DNA of 64,000 bases from positions 117,657,838 through 117,721,837 of the forward strand of contig NC_082687.1 in the NCBI RefSeq assembly GCF_949987515.2, written 5' to 3'. Position 1 is the stretch's first letter. Each line of letters opens with the position of its first letter. The position numbers and the translations under genes are program-made. This DNA is from Delphinus delphis. Its lineage: Eukaryota > Chordata > Mammalia > Artiodactyla > Delphinidae. Positions 24,306 through 38,884 of this stretch are shown here, piece by piece. The notes under the pieces were generated by a model that did not search any database, was not told the origin of the DNA, and was given only the letters and a program-made list of their open reading frames with translations.

Positions 24306-24309
24306 AAAA

Positions 24310-25085
24310 TATATTGGTCTAGCATAGAGCTCCTCAAACCCTTGGAATTTCCTGAGTGATAGGAGATTCTTTTTATATTCATAACAAACCCCTTACAACC
24401 ATACCTGAGTTCATGCTAACGAGAAGACCCACGGGGGTGTGGGGGGGCGGGGGGGATGGCCTCAAATAGCTTCAGGATGGGGGCTGGCTGCCAAGTGATG
24501 AGAGGATTAGAACTTTCAGGCCCACCACTGACTTCTGGATAGGAGAGAGGGGGCTGAAGCTTGAGTCCAATCACCAGTGGCCATGATTTAATCAACCGTG
24601 CCATCAGATCTGAGGGAACTTTTGGGTTGGTGGAGATAACTGTGTGCTGGGACGGTGGTGCACCTCTCCCTTCCCCGGCCCCCGCCGAGAGGGCATGGAA
24701 GTTTTGTGTCCCCCGCCTGCCTCGCTCCTTGCCCTATGTACCTCTTCTATTTGGCTGTTTCTGAATTGCATCCTCTATAATAAAACTGTAATTTTAAGTA
24801 GTGCTTTAGTGTTTTCCTGAGTTCTGAGTCATTTTAGGACATTATTAAACCGGAGCAGGGAACCCCGGAATTTGTAGTCAGCCAGACATAAGTGTGGCTA
24901 GCCTGGGTATCCTATTTAGGGCTGGTATCTGAAGTGGGGACGGCACTGTGGGACTGAGTCCTTAACCTGTGGCGTCTGCACGAACTCCAGGAGCTAGTGT
25001 CAGAATTGAGCTAGATTGTAGGACACCCCAGCTGGTGTAGGAGAAGTAAAGAATTGATTGCTGTTTGTAAAACCAAACTAGGTCT
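24310..25085 (+). mobile_element. Old repeat inserted in copy A (LTR-like, unnamed)
   Basis: About 780 bases are absent from copy B at the matching place. The block contains g-a-g-a-g-g-g-c-a-t-g-g-a-a-g-t-t-t, a polyadenylation-like c-t-a-t-a-a-t-a-a-a-a-c-t-g, and t-g-t-g-g-g-a-c-t-g-a-g-t-c-c-t-t-a-a-c-c-t. I recognise the order as a common mammalian repeat but cannot assign it to LTR or L1 3' UTR. Confidence 0.5.
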
Positions 25086-25089
25086 CAAG

Positions 25090-25640
25090 ATCAACATCTG
25101 TCATATTCCTGCCAAAACTGCCTGACTTGAATCAATTCAAGAAAAACATTCTACAAGATAACTGGCCTGTATTCTTCCAAACTACATGTAAAGAAAGATA
25201 AAGAAACACTGAGAAACTATTCCAGATTTAATGGAGACCAAAGAGATAGGACAAGTATGTGCAATATGTAATCCTGAATTACAGCCTTGATCAGAGTGAA
25301 AAGAATAACTATAAAGGACATTCATGGAACAACTGACCAAATTTGACCATGATCATAAAATTTCCAGATTTTGATAAATGTATCATGGTTGTGTAAGAGA
25401 ATATTCTTGTTATAAACTATACACTGAAATATTTAGTAAAAATGTCTCCAAATGGTTCAGAAAAAAATAATCTGCATATATTACTTATATGTATTATATA
25501 TAGGAAAAGAAAATAATAAAGCAAATGGGGCAAAATATAAACGATTGGAGAATCTGGGTAAAGGGTATACACAAGTTTCTGATGCTGGTCTTGCAACTTT
25601 TCTTTAAGCTTGAAATGGTATAAAAATAAAAATAACAGGA
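25090..25640 (+). mobile_element. Ancient L1-type 3' region, copy A, right part
   Basis: It resumes similarity to copy B (c-a-a-g-a-t-a-a-c-t-g-g-c-c-t-g-t-a). It then shows a typical old L1 3' UTR end: g-t-g-t-a-a-g-a-g-a-a-t-a-t-t-c-t-t-g-t, a-a-t-g-g-t-t-c-a-g-a-a-a-a-a, t-g-a-a-a-t-g-g-t-a-t-a-a-a-a. Confidence 0.65.
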
Positions 25641-26253
25641 AACAAAAAGGAAATAACACAGTAGACTTGCCAAATTATATGCACTGGTTTTCTCCCACAA
25701 AGTGGAATACCTAGAGATTATCAGAACATTGAACAAAGATATAGCAGTTCCCAAACTGTGTTCCCTGGGGCACAATTACACCATGAGAAAATTATCAAAT
25801 TTAATAATTTATCAAAACTAAATAATTTATCAAAATTAGAACAGTTGCTATTGTTATCCCTTTCCTCTGTTCATTTTGGAAATAACTTTATTCACCAGAA
25901 ATTCACTTGAGCAGCAAGTGAGACCTGCAGGATGAGAGATGGTGAAGATTTATTTACCTGGAAAAGGACTGAAAAGGAAGGAATGAAGTGCGAGTGGGAG
26001 GAGTAGCGGCTCCACGGTGAAGGCCACATGAGTGACAATGTGACCCTTCCCTAAGATCCTCCAAGTTTTCTCCCTAGCAATCAGAGTATCCATGGAGAGG
26101 CTGTCCCATGGAAACAGGAGAAGAGCCCAGGTTTTGCATTCCAGTTGACTTAGGGAAAAGAGGGCTGTGTAGACAATAGAAATCCTCTGACATAGGAAAT
26201 CTTGCGGAGTCTTAAGGCTTCCATAAGACGTGGAACCAGGGGTTCAGGCAATC
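25641..26253. other. Unassigned intron 2 DNA
   Basis: No exon or confident repeat was recognised up to the solo LTR. Confidence 0.5.
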
Positions 26254-26767
26254 TGTGATGGTTAATTTTATGTGTCAACTTGACTAGGCTAAGGGATACC
26301 CAAATAGCTGATAAAACATTACTTCCAGGTGTGCCTGTGAGGATGTCTCCAGAAGAGATGAACATTTGAATCAGTAGAATGAGTAAAGAAGATCTTCATC
26401 AATGCCAGTGGGCATCAGCCAATCCCTTGAGTACCTGAATAGAACAAAAAAGGCAGAGGAAGGACAAATTTGCTCTCTAAGATATCCATCTTCTCTTGCC
26501 CTCCTGCTGTCCATCAGAGCTCCTGGTTCTAAAGCTTTTGGCCTCAGACACAGACCAGAGTTATACTCTTGGCCCCCCTCATTCTCAGGCCTTCAGACTC
26601 TGAATTACACCATCAACTTTCCTGATTCTCCAGCGTGCAGATGGCAGGCAGACTGTGGAACTTCTAGGCCTCCATATCCAAGTGGCTAATTCCTAGAGTA
26701 CATCACTTCTTATTTATCTCTATTTATCCCACTGGCTCTGTTTCTCTGAAGAACGCTGACTGATACA
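26254..26767 (+). mobile_element. Solo ERVL-type LTR (MLT2-like)
   Basis: A 514-base block starts TGTGATGG and ends TGATACA. A perfect 5-base duplication, CAATC, lies at 26249-26253 and 26768-26772. The order (t-t-t-t-a-t-g-t-g-t-c-a-a-c-t-t-g-a-c-t near the start, t-t-t-c-t-c-t-g-a-a-g-a-a-c near the end) fits the MLT2 group of ancient ERVL LTRs. No retroviral internal sequence is attached. Confidence 0.87.
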
Positions 26768-26772
26768 CAATC

Positions 26773-27999
26773 CAATCTAGATACTGGATGATATCTAGTT
26801 TTTATATACGAGGACAATGCCAACACATTTATACAGTGGCTCTGATTATTATGTGTTAATATTTTATTATTATGAAATGCTCTGCCATGTTCAAGAAAGT
26901 TGCGTGAATGATGGGCTGACAAAGGAGGAGATGATGTGTGACTGAACATCACTGGTATCTGTGATCTAATTGAGACTCACTGGTCTAAGGTGTTGATCTT
27001 GTCTTATATTTTAAAATATGAATGTGTTATTTTATTAGTAACAAAACAGTTGAATCTCCAAGTTTATATCATTCTGTTACAAAGTTTTAAAAAGTGAATC
27101 AAATGTTGACCATGTCTTCCAATTAATCTATCTAGGAGACTATTATTTCACTCTGAGCTTCAATCTGAGCACTACTCTATTTCATGGCCACTTCTTGGTT
27201 TTCTACTGCTACGTCATAACTTTTAAGTGTTCTATGGTCACATAAGCTAAAGAAATGTGTCATTTTTATAGACACCTATTTAAGGAAGTAGGACTCAGAA
27301 AACATAGAATATACTTTGATATTCTGATTATTTTCACAAAAGGCTATGAGACAGTATTTTGACTATTCAAGCTATGAGTGAGCTAAGTAATGAATTAGCC
27401 ACTAGCCAACTGACTTCCACTGTTAATACCAATGTAAATTATGTCACAGATCAATCCCACAACTTCTAATGAAATTCCTGGGACAGGAATAACTTCCGCA
27501 AGGCCTCTATAAACACAGATCAAGGGTGTCAAGGGTGAAGCAGCAACATGAGAAATCCACAGGCTAAGAGGCTTCACCCTGGGGTCACTGCAAATCAAGG
27601 ACACTGGGCCTATTTCAGATGGCAGTACAAGAATTAAATTATTACTAACTGCAAGACAAAAGCTACACCATCAAAACTCTAAAGATGGTAAACAGATTCA
27701 ATAAATTGTATATAAATGAAGAAATCCTCAGGGCTGGAGAAACTTAGGATCGTGCAGACAAATGGAGGCTTTCTCAGCAAAGCTACAGCATATTTATGGT
27801 CCTACTGTACTTGGGACTATAGTGCCATTGAAAAGCGGAAACCCAGCTGTCACCTAAGACAGGAAGGGAATTCTGCAAACTCGGCAGCGATTCTGCAGCT
27901 GTGTCCTTAATACCCCTCTTGGAGTTTGCCATGGCGTGATGTTACTCACAGAGCTCAAGGAGGTCATGGAGATAGCTCCGTGAAGAATCAAAATGGAAA
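26773..27999. other. Unassigned intron 2 DNA
   Basis: AT-rich, with no exon or confident repeat recognised. Confidence 0.45.
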
Positions 28000-28357
28000 A
28001 GACTGCTGGTATAGAGTGGATTCTGACACCTATCTCAGGATCTAATCTATCCGAACTATCACATCTCTCCCCAGATCCCTTCCCTCAGGATTCCCCACCA
28101 GTTACCATTATTTATTCAACCAACTTCAAAACCCGAGTCTTCTCCAACTCCTCTCTCCTCCTCACTTCCATCTCCTATTAGCTGCCAAGTCTAGCAGAGT
28201 CAGCTTCTTCTTCGTTAATCCATTCCCTCCTTTTGGTCCTGAAGGCCAGTGCCCTGGTTCAGGTCCTTACTTCCTCAGACTATTAAAATAACCTATCCTC
28301 CCAGTTTCCAGTATTTTTCCCCAATTCCTTTTATGACCACCATATTATTCATCTTTC
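28000..28357 (+). mobile_element. L2 LINE, left part
   Basis: Pyrimidine-rich L2 3' region with c-a-a-c-t-c-c-t-c-t-c-t-c-c-t-c and c-a-g-t-g-c-c-c-t-g-g-t-t-c-a-g-g-t-c. It continues after the inserted SINE. Confidence 0.65.
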
Positions 28358-28371
28358 TAAATCACAGTCTG

Positions 28372-28581
28372 GGGCTTCCCTAGTGGCGCAGTGGTTGAGA
28401 GTCCGCCTGCCGTTGCAGGGGACACGGGTTCGTGCCCCGGTCCGGGAGGATCCCACATGCTGCGGAGCGGCTGGGCCCGTGAGCCATGGCCGCTGAGCCT
28501 GTGCGTCCGGAGCCTGTGCTCCGCAACGGGAGAGGCCACAACAGTGAGAGGCCCGCGTACCGCAAAAAAATAAAAATAAAA
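28372..28581 (+). mobile_element. CHR-type SINE inserted in L2
   Basis: The head g-g-g-c-t-t-c-c-c-t-a-g-t-g-g-c-g-c-a-g and the full body are present, with an A-rich tail. A perfect 14-base target duplication, t-a-a-a-t-c-a-c-a-g-t-c-t-g, lies at 28358-28371 and 28582-28595. Confidence 0.97.
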
Positions 28582-28595
28582 TAAATCACAGTCTG

Positions 28596-28990
28596 AATCA
28601 TGCCGGTTCCCCTTTCAAACCATCTTCAGTTATTCCTCATAGCTCTGAATCAAACATATACTCCTCAGCTTGGCATTCAAGACCCCAGTAATCTCCAGCA
28701 GCTCCTCAACATCTATACTATCACCCACACGTTTCCATACGAGCACCACATGGTCCAACTTCCTGTCTCTTCTGCAAACTTCTCTTTACATCTGGATCTC
28801 ACTATGCACACGACTCAATCTACTCCAATCTCACCCATCTTCCAGGGTCCACATCAATCACTGCTTCCTCAAAGAAACCTCTCTCCGTCTCCCCAATTAT
28901 ATGTGATCTCCTGCTTCCCTGAACCTAACACATTTTCCCTGGATCTATTATGACCTGCTTTCCATTCTACTTATTTATCTCATCTACTAT
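28596..28990 (+). mobile_element. L2 LINE, right part
   Basis: It continues the L2 order: c-t-t-g-g-c-a-t-t-c-a-a-g-a-c-c-c, t-c-c-a-a-c-t-t-c-c-t-g-t-c-t-c-t, c-a-a-a-g-a-a-a-c-c-t-c-t-c-t-c-c. Positions 29000-29160 look like the start of the same unnamed repeat as 7215-8620; 29160-29879 is unassigned. Confidence 0.65.
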
Positions 28991-29648
28991 AATTTTCTCC
29001 CAATCACTATTTATTAAGACTTATCTATGTTCCAGGCACTATGTTCCAGGCATCAGGAATACAGGGGTGACTAAAACATCTATGACCCCTCAAATTACAC
29101 AGAGGAGCCTCAAGCTAGTATTACTATGGAAACTTCAGAGTGTACCACGTGATAAGTAGCTAGAACATAATTCATAAACATAGTAAGTATCATTCAATTA
29201 AGATGCTTTGTTTAAAACCTCTATTTCTAGTAATAAAAGATTAATTTTAACAGGGAAATTTCAAGAATCATATAGTGTAATCTTTAAGTCCATAACTGAA
29301 GTAAAAGTGGAGTAAGTATCAAATCTTTCCATCGAAATACTGTAGGGCAAAAATTTCCATTTTTTGAAGCTATCCGTAAATTTATTTGTTTAACAAAACA
29401 AATGAAAGAGTGGAAAGAAAGAAAATCAGACTTTGCTGTCAAATGAATGAATATGATTAACTGAATGAATGAACTTTTAAAAAGACCATGGGTTTGGTTT
29501 TCTGATGGCTTTTGGACCTATCATTTTAGAATACTAGTAAATTCCCAGAAGTTCACATGGAGATAACATAGATAGGGGATATGTAGAGTGATCAGGTAAA
29601 AAGATGAAAGAATACAACTATGAGATGACCTATGTTAAATTATCATTA

Positions 29649-31654
<2,006 letters not shown>

Positions 31655-32085
31655 AGAGCTGGGATAAACAAGTCTGACAGTGTACTATTTTGGACAGTGT
31701 AGGGATACAGACACTCTCTCATCCTTCTGGATGCAGTAGAGATTGATAACACCTCTTCAGAGGGCAAGTAGGCAATATCTAACAAGTTTTAAAACGCATT
31801 TATCCTTTGTTCCACAGATTTTACACATGTGGCAAAGGAAGTACCAGGGTATTTATTTACTGTGGTACTGTTTGTTACAGCAAAGATGAGAAGAAACCTA
31901 ATACCACAAACAGAAGCCTGGAAAACACATCATGGCACATTTATAAATGTAACACTAGACAAAGATTTAAAAATGGTCATGGATACTGATATGAATAATC
32001 ACAACAATTTACTAAGTGAAAAAAGAAGATCCAGAAGGGGGAAAGAAGAGTTAGCCTTTTTTCAGAGTCTCTACTAAGTCTTTCA
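31655..32085 (+). mobile_element. Ancient L1 3' fragment
   Basis: Old L1 order: g-g-t-a-c-t-g-t-t-t-g-t-t-a-c-a-g-c-a-a, c-a-t-g-g-c-a-c-a-t-t-t-a-t-a-a-a, t-a-c-t-a-a-g-t-g-a-a-a-a-a-a-g. Highly diverged. Confidence 0.5.
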
Positions 32086-32280
32086 CTTATAGAATGTTCC
32101 CTTCATTATTTTAGTTTGAACAACACTCTATTGTTTGGTAAATATATATTACCCAGAAGTGGTACCGGTCTAGAATAAAATGGGTCAAAAAAAGATGACA
32201 CAGATATTATCAGGATTACCTCATAATTCCAAGTGTTAGATATAGTTATACATTTTAAAGCTCTCTTTAAAAACCTATGT

Positions 32281-32411
32281 AGGGACTTCCCTGGTGGTCC
32301 AGTGGTCAAGACTCTGCGTCCCCACTGCCAGGGGCATGGGTTTGATCCCTGGTCGGGGAACTAAGATCCTGCATGCCATGCACCACGGCCAAAATAATAA
32401 TAATAATAAAC
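32281..32411 (+). mobile_element. Short tRNA-Glu-type SINE
   Basis: It runs from g-g-g-a-c-t-t-c-c-c-t-g-g-t-g-g-t-c-c-a-g to g-g-g-g-a-a-c-t-a-a-g-a-t-c-c-t-g-c-a, with an (aat)n tail. This is the short form shared by cetaceans and ruminants. Confidence 0.9.
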
Positions 32412-32984
32412 AAAAGTTTTTTAAAAAGCAATGCAGTAAGTATATTGTACACATCTCTGGTGTATACCTCTAGCACAGAGTCGTTTAAAATATAATTGCC
32501 TAATGTTTTATAAATGCATGCCATGGCTTGAGACAAAACTTCCAGTGATGAGAACATACATTGATATTAAAATAATGCTGTATCTCAAAAACTTCGATAG
32601 AAATGAGGGGAACATACTTTGGGAAATGCTTACATAACCTCCAAAATCACAGTAGTAGTGCCAAAGACACTGATGTCAGACATGCATGTGAAAAATGTAC
32701 AGGAAGCATTTGAATAAACTGTTTTGTAAAATGTAAGACAGGAAAAAAGTGATACATTTAAATTAACATATCATGCTATTTAAAAATATGTACATGCAAC
32801 TTAAATTCTCAAATCAATATAAAAAGAGGCATTTTAACTACTTCAGTTACAAACCTGAAACACAGCCTCCTCTTATTTCTAACCTTCTCATTGGAAAATG
32901 GTGGTCAACTTTTTAATACAACCACCTACTTGACAGCTCCATGTGAATGTCTAAACAGACAACTTAACATGGTGAAATCAGAAT

Positions 32985-33785
32985 TCCTAATGCCCCATCC
33001 TTCATCTTGCACCAGCCTCACTCCCTGCCAGGTTTCTTCGTATTAGTAAGTAGCACCATCATCTCCCTAGTTATTCAACCAAACATCCAGGAATTATTCT
33101 GGATTTCTGTTTCCTTCAACTCTCTCTTCTAATCCAGCAGCCAAGTCCTGTCACCTTGACTTCTAAAACCCTATAGTCCAATCTGCTCATTTCTATCTCT
33201 TGTACCACTTCCCTGGTCCAAACTCCACCATCTCTCACCTCGGACTGGGGCCACAGCCCCTTAACTGGTCTCTCTGATATTATACTAGCCTCCCTTCAAT
33301 CCACTCTCCACACAGTAGCCAGAGTCATCTTCGAACAAAGTAAACCTTAACATCTTAACTACCCTACTTGGCTTCTCACTGAATCAAGAATAAAACTCAA
33401 ACTCTTTCAATCCCTTACCATAGTCCCTCTCACCCATGCCTCCCTGACGTTCCTTAAGCACGTCAGACTGCTCCCAGTCTGGAAAGCTCTCCTCATCTGC
33501 ACCTTGTTGATCACAGCTTCCATCTCCTGTGCAGACAGGTCTTCCCTGATCACTACACCTCAGGTGGTGCCGACACGTTATGTTCTCCCCCCACACTATC
33601 TGAATTCTTACTATCATCTATTCTGGTTTATTAATCTGTTGGTTTATTGCCTCCTCCGATGAGATGTAAATTTCGTACTTGTCTGTCTTCTTCACGACTG
33701 CATTCCTGTACTTAGAAAACGCCTGTCACATACTGAGTCCTTGATAAATATTTGAGTGAAGTGAATGAATAAATAAACGACGACT
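32985..33785 (+). mobile_element. L2 LINE 3' portion
   Basis: Pyrimidine-rich L2 3' region: c-c-a-a-g-t-c-c-t-g-t-c-a-c-c-t-t, c-a-g-a-g-t-c-a-t-c-t-t-c-g-a, c-t-t-g-a-t-a-a-a-t-a-t-t-t-g-a-g-t-g-a at the end followed by tga-atga repeats. Positions 32412-32984 before it are unassigned. Confidence 0.75.
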
Positions 33786-35379
33786 CCTAAATCACCTGCA
33801 TTAAAAGGGACAACAGTCTTTTGAAAATGTGAATGCTGATATATTTGTTACAGAAAATCAACATTGTGTTTTAGCTATTAACGTTCATCACCCCTTGGAT
33901 GTAAGCCTCATAACTGACCATGGCTAATTTACCCTCATATATCCTGTAGGGTCTAACATATGTCTTAAACAGAGCCAGTGTCCAAAAATTCTTTGTTAGG
34001 TGTTTTGTATTATTATATTTAATAGTCTCACAAGTGTTGTATTTCTAGATATTCTCTTGGAGAGATGAACTCAGTATTAAATGACACAGGAACAGTAGAC
34101 CTGGTATATCCAGTGATTCAATCAACAATTTTTATTAATCACCAGTAATGGGGGAAAGGGTTTTCTCATGACCACATTATTATCTGAGTCCCTGTAGATA
34201 TATCCCTGTGTATGGAAAACATATGTTATCATAACATCAAAACAATCACTTATAAACCAACCGTAAATAAAATTAAATCATCTCTCACACCTCTCTCCCT
34301 TCAGGCATCCCTTGACGTTTTGCAGTGCATGACCTATGTGGCTGTATGAAGTGGGCCGTCCTTCCTAAGACTAATATCTATAATTTCCTGTTGATTGTTT
34401 TTTAATACTTCAATCTCTGCAAATACAAATCACCTGCAGACTGAAATTTAAACTCTTATGTAAGATACAGAATTTCTAGAAGTAAACCAAAGTGATGTTG
34501 GAGAACTATTCTAATATTACATAAAGCCACTGATAATTAAGGTTAAGCTCAATAAAAAAAACTGCTAACAATCAAAAAATTAAAAAACAGCAAGGATCAT
34601 GACATAACAAATACCTGAAAAGAGAATTCTATTCAAATAACTGCATTCTAGATTAAGAAGGGCTGCTGGAAGAACTGATGACATCTTCAAATATTAATTT
34701 TAAAAACCTATATTTGGGGAAAAAGACTCTATGATCCTGCTGCAAATGTCAGATAAGAAGTAAAGATATTGGTTTATGGCATAGTCTTGCCAGAAAATTG
34801 TGTATTTTACAAATTAGCTTGGAGTTTTCATTATAATCTAAATTTTACTAAGTCCAAAATAAGGTAAACTTACTTTCATAACCTGTGGTTCCATTTTTCA
34901 AGATCAAGTTCCAATCAAAACCTTTTCAGTGATATTTTTCGCTTTTAACTGGATTCACTTTTAAGTGTCTTTTTTCTCTAGAATGGATTATTCTCATGAA
35001 GGTCCTTGAGAGTGTCACTAACTAGCACTAACTAGGCTGGGCACCAGGGATACAGGAGTGAGCAAGCCCAGACCTCTCCTCCCTAAACTGAAGCTTATAT
35101 TGTGTCCAGAAGTTAATTTATACACGTACTGTATTCGCTGTCATGTGAAGTTATACGTAACTGCATGTGAATGAAGAAAGATGGAAAGATGGACATGTCA
35201 AATACGAGGGTAAATATACCAGATGAGATTCAAGAAACCTGGCTGGTAGCTCTGACTGGAGCAAATCACCTCTATGGCCTGAGACAGGATCTCTATTTTC
35301 CCTTCTTTCTCTTCCTTGAGTCTATGAGATTTTGAAAAGTATTTACATTAGTGATACTGAAAGGAAAAAAAGCACCATT
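33786..35379. other. Unassigned AT-rich intron 1 DNA
   Basis: Possible short fragment at 35030-35110 of the unnamed repeat seen at 7215; otherwise nothing recognised. Confidence 0.45.
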
Positions 35380-35560
35380 TTATTTCAACCTGGTGAGGCA
35401 GACACTAGCAATCCTACTTTCTCAATTATGCAGCTAAATTAAATGGCTGAACCACACACATTCTGCTAGCTGGCAGCAAAATCAGGAATCAAATCTAGGT
35501 CTCCTATTCCCAGTCTTACAGCCTGTAAGACTATAAAAGTTCCCAGAACACCAATGTTTG
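35380..35560 (-). mobile_element. MIR SINE, antisense
   Basis: Diverged reverse-oriented MIR: c-t-g-g-t-g-a-g-g-c-a-g-a-c-a, then g-a-a-t-c-a-a-a-t-c-t-a-g-g-t-c-t-c-c. Confidence 0.55.
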
Positions 35561-35904
35561 TCATGAAGACACTTCATAATGTCTAGCTGCATCTGAAAGA
35601 ATCAAAAATCAAATTTAAACACATAAGGCATAGAGAGAATAAAATCACTTATAATACACATTCTCTAACTTAATTCTTTCCATCCATATCGTAAAGGGAT
35701 GGCACACTAAACCACTGAGGTAAAAACACTGCCCCAAGGGACTCAGAGAACAAGTGTTCTTAAGGATTGTGTCCTGAAAAAAAATCTAACTGAATCCCAT
35801 GCCTATGTTTCTCTGAAAACAGGTCATGGTTTATAAACCTAAAATGATGCACTGAAAAGAATGTATAATAAATGTGTTCAAGAGAAGAGTAATTCTCAGG
35901 GCTG

Positions 35905-36045
35905 CTAGATTTAGCAAATAAAAATACTGGATACCCAGTTAAAACTGAGTTTCAGATAAACAATGAATAATTTTTTAATATAAGTAGAATCTAAAATCAA
36001 ATTGTACGGGGTGTCCTGTATTTTAGCTGGCCACACTAGTCGTTC
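35905..36045. mobile_element. Palindromic DNA transposon-like element, second copy
   Basis: It has t-a-a-a-a-a-t-a-c-t-g-g-a-t-a-c-c-c-a-g near one end and g-g-g-t-g-t-c-c-t-g-t-a-t-t-t-t-a-g near the other, which are roughly inverted relative to each other. It is related to 16970-17110. Confidence 0.55.
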
Positions 36046-36454
36046 GATATTCTGTTCTTCCCAACTGAAATTATTGGCAGATAGACAACAAAGAAAAGGT
36101 AGGTTCTGTGGAGCATACTAATGAGCTCCAGGCTATTAAACCACTAACACTAATTTTATCGTTTAAAGAGCACAAAGGATCCTGTGTACCACATTGTGAT
36201 CCTGTGTTTGATAACTGAACCTTTTGAAAGCTCTTGGATTAATAATTTGTGGCATAAAATTCTTCCTTAAATCAAGCCTTTTCATTTTACTGTCCAAACC
36301 ATACCATATATTTAATAGAGAAAAAAACAAACTGCAATCTACTTATAAAACGGAGGTTGACTAATTGCTAAAAATTCTTGGGACTTACAAAGCACCCCGA
36401 GAAGTTGTGTTTTTCAGCCATAAATTCAAAATTCCAATCATTATCTAGCATTTG

Positions 36455-36600
36455 CTGCCAATGGGATTTGTGACCAGTGGCAAACAATTTTCTTCTTCTG
36501 AGTTTCAATTTCATCCTCTACATAATACGGGAAATACTGCCTGTTCTACCTTCTTCATGAAGTGCAAGGTACTGACTGTCTTCAGCACAGTATAAAGTCA
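36455..36600 (+). mobile_element. MIR SINE fragment
   Basis: Diverged MIR core: g-a-g-t-t-t-c-a-a-t-t-t-c-a-t-c-c and g-a-a-g-t-g-c-a-a-g-g-t-a-c-t. Confidence 0.45.
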
Positions 36601-36934
36601 AGAATACCAAACTGGCCATCAGGAAACAACTCTAGTTCCAACTATAAGAATACACAGATGTGAGGCTGAACCAATCACAACTTCTCTAGAGGCCGTTTTC
36701 TCCCGAGTACAAGTCCTTCATTATAAAAATGGTCAGCTGTATGAACAGGTCATGAAGACTCCCACAACTTCTTATGTTATCAATAGGCCAGTAGGTGATG
36801 ATTATTAGTTTGGTCAACTCCTGTCATCTCCTTTTGCCCCTCAGCTTCCCCATTTTCAAACAGGGGAAAGACTTCTTACTGCTTCACTCACCACACAGGG
36901 TTGATGTCTGAGACAAGTTATAAAATGCATGTGG

Positions 36935-37299
36935 GGCTTCCCTGGTGGTGCAGTGGTTAAGAGTCCGCCTGCCAATGCAGGGGACATGGATTTGAGCCCT
37001 GGTCCAGGAAGATCCCACATGCCACAGAGCAACTAAGCACGTGCGCCACAACTACTGAGCCGGTGCTCTAGAGCCTGCAAGCCACAACTACTGAGTCTGT
37101 GCGCCACAACTACCAAAGCCCACGTGCCTAGAGCCTGTGCTCCGCAACAAGAGAAGCCACCGCAATGGGAAGCCCGCACACCGCAATGAAGAGTAGCCCC
37201 TGCTCGACGCAACTAGAGAAAAGCCCACGAGCAGCAACGAAGACCCAACACAGCCAAAAATAAATAAATAGATAAATAAAGTTTTTAAAAAAGGAAAAG
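36935..37299 (+). mobile_element. CHR-1 SINE, long form
   Basis: The head g-g-c-t-t-c-c-c-t-g-g, repeated c-t-a-c-t-g-a-g body units and a t-a-a-a-t-a-a-a tail are present. A perfect 13-base target duplication (a-a-a-a-t-g-c-a-t-g-t-g-g) lies at 36922-36934 and 37300-37312. Confidence 0.96.
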
Positions 37300-37312
37300 A
37301 AAATGCATGTGG

Positions 37313-38884
37313 AAGCATTTCAAAATCTCTTCCATATTTTTAAGATGTTGCTATCTCCTAGACCCTCAGTACTCATTCCAATGGAGACGTAGGGCTGGGG
37401 TAAAGAGCAATGGCTGTTCATTTCCTCATTAAGTCCAGCCAAGAGAATCAGAGGAAGTGAGGGGGAAAGAGGTCGTGTTCCAGGTGGTATGGGTCCACAG
37501 GCCGAGTGGGTCTAATAGCGTTTGGAAATAGGCTGGCTACATGCATCCTGAGCATTCCAAGTCCTTGTCCAAAGCAGATACTGCAGACTGTCATTTATTA
37601 TAGAATCCCACTAAGTTTTCCCCCTAGAAAGAAGAGTTACATCATAACTCTCCATAAGCTACATCCTAGCTATTTGAGCAGAAAGAATGAAATGCATGCA
37701 AGTTCCACAAAGGTATTTTACCCTCTGCTCCAAGCGCTAATAACTTAGAGACTCTGCTTTCATGTATAAGCAAGTCTTTGTTAACTGTCCTGCAATCACA
37801 AGCAGAGTGGCCCTCTTGAAGTCTTAGAGTTGATTTAACTTTTACAAGGCTGTTAATGAAAAACAATAGGCCCTGGACCCTTGAAATAAAGCCACAGCCA
37901 AGGGAAATACAATAAAAATTAATGCTGAGAATTTATAATCGATGACAAGATCCTGATGTTTAACATCCCATCCAAATCATTCCTTCTCTCCTCACCAAAA
38001 TCTGTTTTATTATTCTCCAGTCATTTATTTCCTTCCATATTTTATTACACAAAAAATTGCTTACCTCAAAAATGAGTTGTATTATATATCTTTTTAAAAT
38101 GGGTAAATTCAATTTAGTTTTGTTTTTAAACTTTTACAATATGTCTTAAAATAACTAGAGAAACCCTGGAGGGTACCAGAATCAATGCTGGGAGTTATTG
38201 CTCTCAGGTAACATGCACCCATCTAACTAAAATGTTAGATTTCATGTTAGTTTAACATGAAAACCATCTGTGGTTTCAAACTTGTGGGTACCACAGCTGC
38301 TGCTCAGCGCTCACTAAGGAACCCTTTCCCATACTGAGCAAGTAACGAACCCAAAAGATTGATATTAATTAGACACCAGGAAATAAAGCCAAGATAAAAA
38401 CTTGTCATGAGTTTACCATAAATGTGAGTTGGATTTTAAATCTCAACTCTTTTAAAACAATGAATCCAATCAGAAGTTTACTGTCTTAATATTCTACTTT
38501 ACTGAAGACTCTTGCAGCTCAAACTGTCCATGCAATGATGATTTAATATAAAAATCAGTGTCACGAGGAATAACACTTAACACATTTTGATTTCATGAGG
38601 TTTCTTTATAGCACTAACAGCACTGCATTCTCCAAGACAGTGCTTCAGTGTGGGTAGAGCACACTACACAACTAAATGAGTGCATGCACTCAAAAGGCCA
38701 GGCGGCCAGGTCCTAGCAGCTGCTGCAGGAAAAGGCTGAGCTCCACATTTCCATTGTCAGACATTTGGGGTCTTTAGACCAGGGTCTTTAGCCTCTTCCT
38801 GAGTTAAATTCCTCATGACATTAAATCTATGAGTCTTTTCATTGCTTCCATTAACAGTGATGCTGAACTTCAGTAGAAAATGGT
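37313..38884. other. Unassigned intron 1 DNA
   Basis: No repeat or exon recognised with confidence. Confidence 0.45.
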
